Shown here: positions 42,291 to 52,123 of the stretch, one piece after another | Layout: every line of letters begins with the position of its first letter | Position numbering within the stretch: position 1 is the stretch's first letter | Assembly (NCBI RefSeq): GCF_001905385.1 | Contig: NZ_LIPF01000005.1 | Span: 372,001-436,000, forward strand | DNA from: Streptomyces sp. CB02414 | GTDB lineage: Bacteria > Actinomycetota > Actinomycetes > Streptomycetales > Streptomycetaceae | DNA length: 64,000 nt | Direction of reading: 5' to 3' | Program-made: the position numbers and the translations under genes | Notes under the pieces: model-generated | Told to the model about the DNA's origin: nothing | The model's input: the letters and a program-made list of their open reading frames with translations, nothing else | Databases searched by the model: none

Positions 42291-43511
42291 ATGACGGACA
42301 CCGACACGACGACGGCCGGGAACGCGACGCGACCCGTCGCCTTCCCCCAGGACCGGACCTGCCCCTATCACCCGCCCGCCGCCTACGACCCGCTGCGCGC
42401 CACCCGGCCGCTGGCCCGCATCACCCTCTTCGACGGCCGCCCGGCCTGGCTGGTGACCGGACACGCCACCGCCCGCCGGCTGCTGGCCGACCCGCGGCTG
42501 TCCACCGACCGCACCCGTGACGGCTTCCCCGCCACCTCCGCCCGCCTCGCCGCCGTACGCCCGCGCAGGACCGCCCTCCTGGGCGTCGACGACCCGGAAC
42601 ACCGCGCCCAGCGCAAGCTGGTGCTGCCCGAGTTCACCCTCAGGCGCGCCACCGCCCTGCGCCCGCGCATCCAGCGGATCGTCGACGAACGGCTCGACGC
42701 GATGATCGCGCAGGGACCGCCCGCCGAACTCGTGTCGGCCTTCGCCCTGCCCGTGCCCTCGATGGTGATCTGCGCGCTGCTCGGAGTCCCCTACGCCGAC
42801 CACGACTTCTTCGAGGAACAGTCCCGCCGCCTGCTGCGCGGCCCCGGGCCCGCCGACGTCCAGGACGCCCGCGACCGGCTGGAGACCTACCTGGGCGAGC
42901 TGATCGACCGCAAGCGGCACGCGCCCGGTGAGGGCCTGCTGGACGACCTCGTCCGCAAACAGGTGACCGAAGGCGAGTTCGACCGCGAGCAGCTCGTCGC
43001 CTTCGCCGTCATCCTGCTGATCGCCGGCCACGAGACGACCGCCAACATGATCTCGCTGGGCACCTACACCCTCCTCGGGCATCCCGGGCGCCTGGCCGAG
43101 CTGCGCGCGGACCCGTCACTGCTGCCCGGCGCGGTCGAGGAACTGATGCGCGTGCTGTCGATCGCGGACGGGCTGCTGCGCCTGGCCACCGAGGACATCG
43201 ACGTGGACGGCACCACCGTCCGGGCCGGGGACGGGGTCGTCTTCTCCACCTCCGTCATCAACCGCGACGAGACCGTCTACCCCGACCCGGACGCGCTCGA
43301 CTGGGACCGCCCGGCCCGGCACCACGTGGCCTTCGGCTTCGGCATCCACCAGTGCCTCGGCCAGAACCTGGCCCGCGCCGAACTGGAGATCGCCCTGGGC
43401 ACCCTCTTCGAGAGGCTGCCCACGCTGCGCCTGGCCGCCCCGCCGCAGGAGATCCCCTTCAAACCCGGCGACACGATTCAGGGGATGCTCGAACTCCCCG
43501 TGGCCTGGTAG
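42291..43511 (+). CDS. CYP105-like cytochrome P450
   Basis: The 406-residue monooxygenase has all canonical sites: I-helix AGHETT (245-250), K-helix ExxR (Glu284-Arg287) and haem loop FGFGIHQCLG with Cys355. It resembles the CYP105 family of broad-specificity, inducible Streptomyces P450s, and the order P450-ferredoxin is like CYP105D5 of S. coelicolor as I recall it. The soluble enzyme should take electrons from the ferredoxin encoded 13 bp downstream. GAGG precedes the ATG. Confidence 0.9.
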   Translation: MTDTDTTTAGNATRPVAFPQDRTCPYHPPAAYDPLRATRPLARITLFDGRPAWLVTGHATARRLLADPRLSTDRTRDGFPATSARLAAVRPRRTALLGVDDPEHRAQRKLVLPEFTLRRATALRPRIQRIVDERLDAMIAQGPPAELVSAFALPVPSMVICALLGVPYADHDFFEEQSRRLLRGPGPADVQDARDRLETYLGELIDRKRHAPGEGLLDDLVRKQVTEGEFDREQLVAFAVILLIAGHETTANMISLGTYTLLGHPGRLAELRADPSLLPGAVEELMRVLSIADGLLRLATEDIDVDGTTVRAGDGVVFSTSVINRDETVYPDPDALDWDRPARHHVAFGFGIHQCLGQNLARAELEIALGTLFERLPTLRLAAPPQEIPFKPGDTIQGMLELPVAW

Positions 43512-43524
43512 GAGGCTTGCGGAC

Positions 43525-43725
43525 ATGGACATCACCATCGACAAGGACATCTGCATCGGCGCGGGCCAGTGCGCCCTGACCGCCCCGGACGTGTTCGCCC
43601 AGGACGACGACGGGTACAGCACGGTGCGGCCCGGAGCGGAGGACGGCGGGGGCAGCGCCCTGGTACGGGAGGCGGCCCGGGCGTGCCCCGTCGGCGCCGT
43701 CAGCGTGTCGGAGCGGGTGGGCTGA
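43525..43725 (+). CDS. [3Fe-4S] ferredoxin
   Basis: The 66-residue protein has the pattern of P450-associated actinobacterial ferredoxins. Cys10 and Cys16 lie in DICIGAGQC and Cys54 in ACPVGAV, giving three cluster ligands with Ala in the place of a fourth, hence a 3Fe-4S cluster. It is the electron donor to the P450 encoded just upstream. GGAGG precedes the ATG. No ferredoxin reductase gene is adjacent. Confidence 0.92.
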   Translation: MDITIDKDICIGAGQCALTAPDVFAQDDDGYSTVRPGAEDGGGSALVREAARACPVGAVSVSERVG

Positions 43726-43767
43726 GGCCGGGCCCGCCGACTCCCGCCCGTTCAGTAGGGTTCCCGG

Positions 43768-44298
43768 GTGAGCGAACAGACCCGGAAGCCGTTCCTGTAC
43801 GTCGTCGTCTGCGCCGCCGGCGTGGCCTCCGGGGTCGGTGAGCTGATCACCGCCGCGCACGAGCGCGACTGGGCGGTCGGCGTCTTCGCGACGCCGGTCG
43901 CCCTGAACGGCTTCTTCGACACCACCGCCGTCGAGGCGCAGACCGGACGGCCCGTCCGGTCGGCCTGGCGCCGGCCCGGCGACCCGCGCCCCTTCCCGGC
44001 GCCGGACGCCGTGGTGGTCGCCCCCGCCACCTTCAACACGGTCAACAAGTGGGCCGCCGGGATCGCCGACAACCTCGCCCTGGCCACCCTGTGCGAGGCG
44101 TGCGGCCTCGGCGTCCCCGTCGCCGTCCTGCCGTGCGTCGCCGACGCGCTGGCCTCCCACCCCGCCTACCGGGAGAGCCTGACCCGGCTGCGCGGGACGG
44201 GCGTCCGCTTCGGCGACCCGTACGCGGGGGAGGGCGAGGACGGCGGCCGGCCCGAGTTCGCCTGGGAGCGGGCGCTGGACCTGCTCGAACGCGGCTGA
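43768..44298 (+). CDS. Flavoprotein (phosphopantothenoylcysteine decarboxylase-like)
   Basis: The 176-residue protein is a HFCD-type flavoprotein. It has an N-terminal Rossmann-like strand (YVVVCAAGVASGVGELI), DAVVVAPATFNTVNKWAAGIADNLA, which is the FMN-binding block, and VPVAVLPCV. The family includes decarboxylases such as Dfp and EpiD, but the substrate here is unknown. The GTG start follows TAGGGT at leaderless spacing, so it probably has its own promoter although it follows the ferredoxin by 42 bp. Confidence 0.8.
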   Translation: MSEQTRKPFLYVVVCAAGVASGVGELITAAHERDWAVGVFATPVALNGFFDTTAVEAQTGRPVRSAWRRPGDPRPFPAPDAVVVAPATFNTVNKWAAGIADNLALATLCEACGLGVPVAVLPCVADALASHPAYRESLTRLRGTGVRFGDPYAGEGEDGGRPEFAWERALDLLERG

Positions 44299-44375
44299 CC
44301 CGCCCCGCTTCGAGCCCGCACCAAGACGTACGCTCGCCCCTGGTAATGATGATCCCGAAGACAGGAGCAGCAACG

Positions 44376-45344
44376 ATGCAGTACGTGAAGCTCGGTTCGA
44401 CGGGCCTGGACGTGTCGCGGATCTGCCTGGGCTGCATGACGTACGGCGTTCCCGACCGGGGCACCCACGAGTGGACCCTCGACGAGGAGGCCTCGCGCCC
44501 GCTGGTCCGGCAGGCGCTGGAGGCCGGCATCACCTTCTTCGACACGGCCAACGTCTACTCCGACGGCACCAGCGAGGAGATCGTCGGCAAGGCGCTGCGC
44601 GACTTCGCCCGCCGGGACGACATCGTGCTGGCCACCAAGGTCAACGGCCGGATGCGGCCCGGACCCAACGGCGCCGGACTGTCCCGCAAGGCGATCATGA
44701 CCGAGATCGACCACAGCCTCGCGCGCCTGGGCACCGACTACGTCGACCTCTACCAGATCCACCGCTTCGACCCGCACACGCCCGTCGAGGAGACGATGGA
44801 GGCGCTGCACGACCTGGTCAGGGCCGGCAAGGTCCGTTACATCGGGGCCAGTTCGATGTACGCCTGGCAGTTCTCCAAGATGCAGTACACCGCCGAGCGC
44901 CACGGCTGGACCAAGTTCGTCTCCATGCAGAACCACTACAACCTCCTCTACCGCGAGGAGGAGCGCGAGATGCTGCCGCTCTGCGCCGACCAGGGCGTGG
45001 GCGTGCTGCCCTGGAGCCCGCTCGCCCGCGGCCGGCTCACCCGCGACTGGGACACGGCCACCGAGCGCAGCGCCACCGACAACTTCGGCAGCACGCTCTA
45101 CCAGGAGGGCGACCGGGCCGTGGTCGAGGCGGTCACCCGCATCGCCGGCGACCGCGGCGTGCCGCGGGCCCAGGTGGCCCTCGCCTGGCTGCTGCACCGG
45201 GACACGGTGACCGCGCCGATCATCGGGGCGTCGAAGCCGGGGCACCTCGAGGACGCCGTGGCGGCGGTCGAACTGGCGCTCACGGAGAAGGAGATCGAGG
45301 AGCTGGAGCGGCCGTACGCGCCGCACCCGATCGCCGGGCACTGA
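44376..45344 (+). CDS. Aldo/keto reductase
   Basis: The 322-residue NADPH-dependent oxidoreductase has the AKR TIM-barrel tetrad: Asp in DTANVYS with Tyr in the same segment, Lys in ATKVNG and His in YQIHRFD. A C-terminal phosphate-binding block (PIIGASKPGHLEDA) is also present. It resembles the YajO/AKR-like group acting on aldehydes or cyclic ketones. AGGAG precedes the ATG. Confidence 0.87.
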   Translation: MQYVKLGSTGLDVSRICLGCMTYGVPDRGTHEWTLDEEASRPLVRQALEAGITFFDTANVYSDGTSEEIVGKALRDFARRDDIVLATKVNGRMRPGPNGAGLSRKAIMTEIDHSLARLGTDYVDLYQIHRFDPHTPVEETMEALHDLVRAGKVRYIGASSMYAWQFSKMQYTAERHGWTKFVSMQNHYNLLYREEEREMLPLCADQGVGVLPWSPLARGRLTRDWDTATERSATDNFGSTLYQEGDRAVVEAVTRIAGDRGVPRAQVALAWLLHRDTVTAPIIGASKPGHLEDAVAAVELALTEKEIEELERPYAPHPIAGH

Positions 45345-45378
45345 TCCCGGCCGGTCACCGGTCCTGCCCCCGGACGGC

Positions 45379-46035
45379 TCAGGGGCCCGTGCCGGGTTCG
45401 AAGGCGGTGACCTTCACGGACGACTCGTTGCCGCCCACCGGGACCTCGCCGGCCGTCCACTTCACCTTGATCGGGTCGTGTTCGTCCGGCGGCGTGACCA
45501 GCAGCGCCGCCGGTGTGGCGGTGCGGGCGCCGCTGATCTGCGGGCTGGAGAACGACAGGCCCGCCCAGGCGCTCTTCCCCGGTGCCAGCGTGACCGTCTC
45601 CGGGGAGGCGGGTGCGCGTTCCGGGTCTGGGCCCAGCTGCTCGCCGGAGGCGTCGACGAAGGCGGCGCCCGGGTAGCCGTACAGGGTGCAGGTGCGCTCG
45701 GAGGTGTTGGTCAGGACGACCGGGAAGTTCCGCTGACCGGCTCCCGGGTCCACGCGGCCGACCTCGGCGCGCAGTCCGGAGGTGCGGCAGCGGCCGTCGG
45801 TGCGGGCGGAGGCGGACGCGGAACCGGCGGTGTCGCTCGGTGTCGCGGTCGCCGCCGGGGCGGTGGCGGTGCCGGACGCCGCGCCGGTGGCCGGACCGGT
45901 CGTGCGGGGAGCCTTGGTGGGCTGCGGGGCACTCGGCGTACCGCTTTCCGTTCCGCAGGCGCCCACCAGACCGAGGAGCGCGACCGCGCTCGCCAGCAGG
46001 GCGGTGCGGCGTACGGGCCGTGACGTGTTGGCCAT
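45379..46035 (-). CDS. DUF4232 lipoprotein
   Basis: The 218-residue protein has a lipoprotein signal ending in LVGAC (Cys27). A Thr/Ala/Pro-rich linker of about 70 residues follows, then a DUF4232 domain with CRTSGLRAEVG, a FPVVLTNTSERTCTLYGYPG strand pair and two conserved cysteines. It should be anchored outside the membrane; function is unknown. GGAG precedes the ATG at 46035; a 50-residue in-frame extension has no support. Confidence 0.8.
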   Translation of the reverse strand: MANTSRPVRRTALLASAVALLGLVGACGTESGTPSAPQPTKAPRTTGPATGAASGTATAPAATATPSDTAGSASASARTDGRCRTSGLRAEVGRVDPGAGQRNFPVVLTNTSERTCTLYGYPGAAFVDASGEQLGPDPERAPASPETVTLAPGKSAWAGLSFSSPQISGARTATPAALLVTPPDEHDPIKVKWTAGEVPVGGNESSVKVTAFEPGTGP

Positions 46036-46203
46036 CGCTTCTCCACACTCCCGTCGGTTCTCGCGCGGGACTGCCGCGCGGGCGGCACGGTAGGCCCCAT
46101 GGGTTCGAGTGTCCCGCGGCACCGGCCGGGAAACGAGGGGCGCGCATTCCCCGGGGGCACTGCCCGGCGCCCGCCCGCGATCCACGGCGCGCGCCCCGCG
46201 GGT

Positions 46204-48582
46204 TCACTCCTCGTCGAGCAGACCCAGCTCCGCCCAGATGGTCTTGCCCTCGGTCGTGTGCCGGCTGCCCCAGCGCTGGGTGAGCTGGGCGACCAGCAGC
46301 AGCCCGCGCCCGCCCTCGTCCCAGGTCTTGGCCCGGCGCAGATGGGGCGCCGTGTGACTGGTGTCGGAGACCTCGCAGATCAGGGTGGCCGTGTCGTGGA
46401 TCAGCCGCAGCCGGATGGGCGGGGAGCCGTACCGGATGGCGTTGGTGACCAGTTCGCTCACCACCAGCTCGGCGGTGAAGGACGCCTCCAGCAGGGCCCA
46501 GGAGGACAGTTGTTCGACGACCTGCTTGCGTACGGGGGCGACCAGCGACGGGTCGGCGGGGATGTCCCAGGTGGCGACCTGGCCGGCGGGCAGCCCCCGG
46601 GTGCGGGCCAGCAGCAGCGCCGCGTCGTCGGCGGCGCCGCCCGGCGGCAGCAGGGCGTGCAGGACCCGGTCGCAGGTCGCGTCCAGCGACTCGGCGGGCC
46701 CGGCGAGGGCCTCGCGCAGCAGCGCCTGACCGGCGTCGGCGTCCCGGTCCCGGCTCTCGATCAGCCCGTCGGTGCACAGCGCCAGCACGCTGCCCTCGCG
46801 CAGCTCCAGCTCGGCCGACTCGAACGGCAGCCCGCCCACCCCCAGCGGCGGCCCCGAGGGCAGCTCGATCTGCCGGGGCGGGCCGTCCGGCGGGACCAGG
46901 ACGGGCGGCGGATGTCCGGCGCGGGCCAGGGAGCAGCGCCGCGACACCGGGTCGTAGACCGCGTACAGGCAGGTGGCGCCGACCTCGCCGGCGCCGTTGT
47001 CACCGGATTCCTCGGAGAGCCGGACGACCAGGTCGTCGAGGTGGGTGAGGAGTTCGTCGGGCGTCAGGTCGATGTCGGCGAGGGTGCGCACGGCGGTGCG
47101 CAGCCGGCCCATGGTGGCCGAGGCCTGGATGCCGTGGCCGACGACGTCCCCGACGACCATGGCGACCCGCATTCCGGACAGCGGGATCACGTCGAACCAG
47201 TCGCCGCCGACCCCGGAGCGCGCCGCCGGCAGGTAGCGGGAGGCGGCCTCCACGGCGGCGGTGGGCGGCAGCCAGCGGGGGAGCAGGCTGCGCTGCAGGG
47301 TCAGCGTCGTCTCGCGCTCGCGGGAGTAGCGGCGGGCGTTGTCGATGCAGACGGCGGCGCGGGCGGTGACCTCCTCGGCCAGCAGCCGGTCGTCGTCGGT
47401 GAAGGGGTACGGCCGCCGGAACCGCGTGAACACCGCGACGCCGAGGGTGGTGCCGCGGGCCTGCAGCGGCACGGACATCGTGGAGTGGATGCCGTACTCC
47501 TCGACCCGCCGGACCCGTACGGGGTCCCACTGACGCCACTGCTCCAGGTCGCCGGAGGGCACTGCGGCCACGATCGCCCGCCCGGCGGCCAGACAGTCGG
47601 CCTGGGGCGAGCCGGCCGGGTAAAAGTCCAGCCGGCCGGGCTCGGCGACGGCCTCCGGGCAGCCCGGGTTGACCGACTGGTGGGCCGAGCGGCGCAGGCC
47701 CACCGGTGGGGTGGGCACGGCGGGGGGTTCGTCCCCGTGCTCCTGCGGGTCCAGCAGGTCGACGCTCACGAAGTCGGCGAGCGTGGGCACGCACACGTCC
47801 GCCAGCTCCTGCGCGGTGCGGGTCACGTCGAGCGTGGTGCCGATGCGCACACTGGCCTCGTTGACCAGTTGCAGCCGCTCCCGCGCCAGGTGCTGCTCGG
47901 TGAAGTCGTGGGCGCTCACACAGATGCCGCGCACCCGGCCGTCGGTGTCGGTGAGGGGCGCGACGCGGGCGTGCCAGGCGTGGGCGCGGCTCTCCCCGGT
48001 GGCCTTGAGGTGGGTATGCATGTCGTGCCCGTGGCCGGTGGCGAGCACCTGGCGCATGTGCCGTTCGAGCTCCGTGTGCTGCGTCCGGCTGCCGATGTCG
48101 GTGGGGCGCAGTCCGCGCAGCCGGTCGGCCGGCAGCCCGAGCAGCCGTGCCATGGCGTCGTTGACGCCGCGCAGCCGGAGCCGGTCGTCGAAGATCATCG
48201 TGGCGCAGGGCGACTGGGTGAGGGCCGCCCTGACCAGCGGGTCGTCGGGGTGCTCGGGGCCCTGGTACAGCGGGGTCACGGCGAGCCACGTGCCCGGGCC
48301 GCCGTCCTCGGACGCTCTGCGGTGGGCGAGCACCCACACGGGCACCGCCCGCCCGTCGCGGTGCCGCAGCGTCAGGGTGCCGCTCCACCGCTCGTCGCCG
48401 GGGCCGGGCGCCGTGCCTTCCGCGCCGTCGGCCAGCAGCCCGGCCGCGGGGCGCCCCACGACATCGGCGGCCGCGTGGCCCAGCAGCAGTCGCGCGCCCT
48501 CGTTCCACTCCCGCAGGGTGCCGGAGTCGTCGACGACTGCGCGGGCCGTGGCGGCATCGTCGGACGGGTTGACCGGACTCAT
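46204..48582 (-). CDS. PAS-PAS-GAF SpoIIE-type phosphatase with HATPase domain
   Basis: The 792-residue regulator has two PAS-like domains (about 15-130 and 135-245), a GAF domain (255-410), a PP2C/SpoIIE phosphatase domain with metal-site blocks GGDWFDVIPL and GDVVGHG, and a C-terminal RsbW-like HATPase domain with ELVTNAIRYGSPP. It should dephosphorylate STAS-type antagonists and possibly phosphorylate them through its kinase domain, linking a sensed signal to sigma-factor control. A free STAS protein is at 30369. GGAG precedes ATG 48582. Confidence 0.87.
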   Translation of the reverse strand: MSPVNPSDDAATARAVVDDSGTLREWNEGARLLLGHAAADVVGRPAAGLLADGAEGTAPGPGDERWSGTLTLRHRDGRAVPVWVLAHRRASEDGGPGTWLAVTPLYQGPEHPDDPLVRAALTQSPCATMIFDDRLRLRGVNDAMARLLGLPADRLRGLRPTDIGSRTQHTELERHMRQVLATGHGHDMHTHLKATGESRAHAWHARVAPLTDTDGRVRGICVSAHDFTEQHLARERLQLVNEASVRIGTTLDVTRTAQELADVCVPTLADFVSVDLLDPQEHGDEPPAVPTPPVGLRRSAHQSVNPGCPEAVAEPGRLDFYPAGSPQADCLAAGRAIVAAVPSGDLEQWRQWDPVRVRRVEEYGIHSTMSVPLQARGTTLGVAVFTRFRRPYPFTDDDRLLAEEVTARAAVCIDNARRYSRERETTLTLQRSLLPRWLPPTAAVEAASRYLPAARSGVGGDWFDVIPLSGMRVAMVVGDVVGHGIQASATMGRLRTAVRTLADIDLTPDELLTHLDDLVVRLSEESGDNGAGEVGATCLYAVYDPVSRRCSLARAGHPPPVLVPPDGPPRQIELPSGPPLGVGGLPFESAELELREGSVLALCTDGLIESRDRDADAGQALLREALAGPAESLDATCDRVLHALLPPGGAADDAALLLARTRGLPAGQVATWDIPADPSLVAPVRKQVVEQLSSWALLEASFTAELVVSELVTNAIRYGSPPIRLRLIHDTATLICEVSDTSHTAPHLRRAKTWDEGGRGLLLVAQLTQRWGSRHTTEGKTIWAELGLLDEE

Positions 48583-48858
48583 CGTCGCCACTCCATTGCG
48601 CACACCCACAGTGAACAGCGCGTCACCTGAGCCCAAGCGTAGTGCGTCCGGGGCCCGTACGGACCGGAACTGACGGTCTCGCACAGCCGGGAACCCGCCG
48701 TCCGCGGCCCGGAACCACCGAGCGGGCCGTGCCGCCCGGGACAGAAAGTGCTTTCCGTGCCCTTGACGGACGCGTGTGGCGGGACGTCAGAATCTGTTTG
48801 TTCACGATCAGTTGTGAGTACTTCTGAGCCCTGCCGGGCCTGATGAGGGAGATCCGTC

Positions 48859-51800
48859 ATGACGGTCACACGCAGATCGGTCCTGATCGCCTCCGCCGCC
48901 GCACCGGCGGCCGGGGCCCTGCTGGGCGGCCCCTCGGCGTGGGCCGCGGACCCGACGGGAAGCGGTGCGGGTCGCGCCGCCGTCCCCCTGCGCGACGGCT
49001 GGCGCTTCCTGCTGGTCGACCCCGACGGCGCCGCCGAGGACCCCGCCGGTGCCGCCGACCCGGCGTACGACGACTCGGCGTGGCGCGAGGTCGCCGTGCC
49101 GCACGACTGGAGCATCGAGCAGACGCCCACCACCGAGCACGGCACCACCAGCGGCACCGGCTTCCTGCCGGGCGGACTCGGCTGGTACCGCCTCGCCTTC
49201 ACCCTGCCGCCCGCCCTCACCGGCAAGCGGATCTCGGTCGAGTTCGACGGCGTCTACATGGACTCCGTCGTCCACTGCAACGGCCGGGAGGCGGGCCGCC
49301 ACCCCTACGGCTACACGGGCTTCGCCCTCGACCTCACCGACCTGGTGCACACCGACGGCCGCACCGAGAACGTCCTCGCGGTCCAGGTCCGCAACCGGCT
49401 GCCGTCCAGCCGCTGGTACTCCGGCAGCGGCATCTACCGCGAGGCCCGCCTCGTCGTCACCGAGCCGGTGCACGTACGACGCTGGGGGACGTACGTCACC
49501 ACGCCGCGGGTGAGCGAGGAGCGCGCCGTCGTCCGGGTGGAGACGAACGTCGTGAACACCTCCGGCACCTCCCGCGAGGTCGAGATCCGGTCGACGGTCG
49601 AGGACGCCGACGGGCGCACGGTCGCCCGCGCGGCCTCCACGGCCGACGTCACCGGCGAGGCGAGCGAGGTCCACGAACTCACCGTCACCCGCCCCCGCCG
49701 GTGGGACTTCGCGGACCCGCACCGCTACACCCTGCACACCGAACTGCGCGTCGACGGGCGGACCGTTGACACCTACCGCACCCCGTTCGGCATCCGCACC
49801 TTCCACGTCGACCCCGAAGAGGGCTTCCACCTCAACGGCGCGTACGCCAAGATCAAGGGCGTCGACCTGCACCACGACCTCGGCGCGCTCGGCGCCGCCG
49901 TCAGCATCGACGCGATCCGCCGCCAGATGACCATCATGAAGTCGATGGGCGTCAACGCCTTCCGCACCTCCCACAACCCGCCCTCGCCACAGATGACCGA
50001 GGTCTGCGAGGAGATGGGCATCATCATGCTCGTCGAGGCGTTCGACTGCTGGCGCACCGGCAAGAACCGCTACGACTACGGCCGGTTCTTCGACGAGTGG
50101 TGCGAGCGGGACGCCACCGAGATGGTCCTGGCGGCCCGCAACTCGCCCGCCGTCGTCATGTGGTCCATCGGCAACGAGGTCCCCGACTCCACCTCCACCG
50201 CGGGACTCGCCATGGCCGACCGCGTCATCGACGCCATCCGCGCCGCCGACGACACCCGCCCGCTCGTCATCGGCTCGGACAAATACCGCCGGATGCCCGC
50301 CCAGGGCTCCGCCGCCGACCTGATGCTGGCCAAGCTCGACGGACTCGGCCTCAACTACAACACCGCCAAGTCGGTGGACGACCTGCACGCGGCCTACCCG
50401 CACCTGTTCCTCTTCGAGTCCGAGTCGTCGTCCGAGACCTCCACCCGGGGCACCTACCAGGAGCCGGAGCACCTCAACACCGGCGAGAACCACACCCCGG
50501 GCAGGCGCGCCACCTCCTCCTACGACAACAACCTCGCCTCCTGGACCATGAGCGGCGAGTACGGGCACAAGAAGGACCGGGACCGGAAGTGGTTCGCCGG
50601 CCAGTTCCTGTGGTCCGGCATCGACTACATCGGGGAGCCGACGCCGTACGACGTCTTCCCGGTCAAGGCCTCCTTCTTCGGCGCGGTCGACACCGCCGGG
50701 TTCCCGAAGGACATGTACCACCTGTTCCGCAGCCAGTGGACGGACGAGCCGATGGTCCACCTGCTGCCGGCGACCTGGAACCACCGCGAGGGCGACACCG
50801 TCGAGGTCTGGGTGTACGCCAACGTCGGCACCGTCGAACTGTTCCTGAACGGCAGGTCCCTCGGCACCCGCGTCTTCGACACCAAGGAGACCGTCGACGG
50901 CCGCACCTACCTGGAGACCACCGAGGCCACCGGCGACGACAAGACCTTCACCGACGGCCCCTACCCCGGCAGTTACACCAGCCCCAACGGCAGCGCGGGC
51001 AAGCTCCACCTGACCTGGAAGGTTCCCTTCGAACCGGGCGAACTCAAGGCCGTCGCCCGGCGGGACGGACGCAGGGTCGCCACCGACGTCCTGCGCACCG
51101 CCGGCGCCCCGCACGCCGTACGCCTCACCCCGGACCGCGAGAGCGTCGCCGCGGACGGCCGCTCCCTGGTCTTCGTCACCGCCGAGGTGGTCGACCGGCG
51201 GGGCGTGGTGGTGCCCGGCGCCGAGCACCTGATCTCCTTCGACGTCGCCGGCGGCTCCCTTGCAGGACTGGACAACGGCCGCCAGGAGAGCGCCGAGCGC
51301 TACCAGGCCAGTACCCGCACCGCCTTCCACGGCAAGGCCCTCGCCATCGTGCGCTCCGGCACCCGGGCGGGCGCCCTCCGGGTGACCGCGCGGGCGGAAG
51401 GGCTGCGCACCGGCACGGTGAGCGTGCGCGCCAGGCGCTCCGAAGACCCGGCGACCACCCCGGCCCCCGCCTTCCGGCCGGACCACCCGGCGCCCGTGGA
51501 CCACCCGCACGCCGACGCGAGCTACTCCGGCCGGCCCGACACCCTCCCCGCCGCGATGCTGGACGGCGACCCGGCCACCGGCTGGTCCAACGGCTTCCAC
51601 AAGGCGGCCACCGCTCTGCTGCCCGCCTTCGACGGGGCCCGCGCCGAGGACTGGGTGTCGGTCGACCACGGCCGCCGGCGCACCTACGAAAGGGTCGAGG
51701 TCACGTTCACCGTGGACGCCGCGCACACCCTGCCCGCGACGGTCGAGGTCGCCGTCCGGAACGGCCGTGCCTGGCGCACGGTCGAGGACGTGCGGATCGA

Positions 51801-51945
51801 CTGGGCCACCGCGTCCGACGAGCCGACCGTCATCACCTTCGACGCGGTACGCGGCTCCGGCGTCCGCCTCACCCTGACCAGCCGCCACCCCGGCGAGCCC
51901 AGGGGAGCGGTCCGCATCAGCCGCCTGGAGGCGCCCGCCGCCTGA
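48859..51945 (+). CDS. Secreted glycoside hydrolase family 2 (beta-galactosidase-like)
   Basis: The 1028-residue enzyme has a twin-arginine signal (TRRSVLIAS, cleaved near ALLGGPSAWA-A). A GH2 sugar-binding domain, an immunoglobulin-like domain and a TIM barrel follow, with acid/base Glu440 in WSIGNE and likely nucleophile Glu522 in the SES segment. After these come further beta-sandwich domains and a C-terminal discoidin/CBM-like module (about 880-1025). Substrate is probably a beta-galactoside or related plant oligosaccharide outside the cell. GGGAG precedes the ATG. It is followed in the same direction by the GH9 cellulase. Confidence 0.87.
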   Translation: MTVTRRSVLIASAAAPAAGALLGGPSAWAADPTGSGAGRAAVPLRDGWRFLLVDPDGAAEDPAGAADPAYDDSAWREVAVPHDWSIEQTPTTEHGTTSGTGFLPGGLGWYRLAFTLPPALTGKRISVEFDGVYMDSVVHCNGREAGRHPYGYTGFALDLTDLVHTDGRTENVLAVQVRNRLPSSRWYSGSGIYREARLVVTEPVHVRRWGTYVTTPRVSEERAVVRVETNVVNTSGTSREVEIRSTVEDADGRTVARAASTADVTGEASEVHELTVTRPRRWDFADPHRYTLHTELRVDGRTVDTYRTPFGIRTFHVDPEEGFHLNGAYAKIKGVDLHHDLGALGAAVSIDAIRRQMTIMKSMGVNAFRTSHNPPSPQMTEVCEEMGIIMLVEAFDCWRTGKNRYDYGRFFDEWCERDATEMVLAARNSPAVVMWSIGNEVPDSTSTAGLAMADRVIDAIRAADDTRPLVIGSDKYRRMPAQGSAADLMLAKLDGLGLNYNTAKSVDDLHAAYPHLFLFESESSSETSTRGTYQEPEHLNTGENHTPGRRATSSYDNNLASWTMSGEYGHKKDRDRKWFAGQFLWSGIDYIGEPTPYDVFPVKASFFGAVDTAGFPKDMYHLFRSQWTDEPMVHLLPATWNHREGDTVEVWVYANVGTVELFLNGRSLGTRVFDTKETVDGRTYLETTEATGDDKTFTDGPYPGSYTSPNGSAGKLHLTWKVPFEPGELKAVARRDGRRVATDVLRTAGAPHAVRLTPDRESVAADGRSLVFVTAEVVDRRGVVVPGAEHLISFDVAGGSLAGLDNGRQESAERYQASTRTAFHGKALAIVRSGTRAGALRVTARAEGLRTGTVSVRARRSEDPATTPAPAFRPDHPAPVDHPHADASYSGRPDTLPAAMLDGDPATGWSNGFHKAATALLPAFDGARAEDWVSVDHGRRRTYERVEVTFTVDAAHTLPATVEVAVRNGRAWRTVEDVRIDWATASDEPTVITFDAVRGSGVRLTLTSRHPGEPRGAVRISRLEAPAA

Positions 51946-52035
51946 GCCGTCGGGATCGGTCCGGACCGGAACCAGTCCCGTCCGGACCGTTGACGGCGTG
52001 TCATGTCTGCCACAAGCATGTCTGCGACCGGGTTT

Positions 52036-52049
52036 TGGGAGCGCTCCCA
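52036..52049. promoter_or_regulatory. CebR operator
   Basis: TGGGAGCGCTCCCA is a perfect 14-bp palindrome identical to the known Streptomyces CebR box. It lies 75 bp before the GH9 cellulase start. CebR is released by cellobiose or cellotriose, so the gene should be cello-oligosaccharide inducible. A nine-base direct repeat CATGTCTGC (52003-52011, 52018-52026) lies immediately upstream. Confidence 0.93.
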
Positions 52050-52123
52050 TTCGGATGAACCTCATCCGGCGGACGCTCCTCTCCCACGGAGCGCCACTCG
52101 TACCTCCCCCGAGGAGCCCAGAC

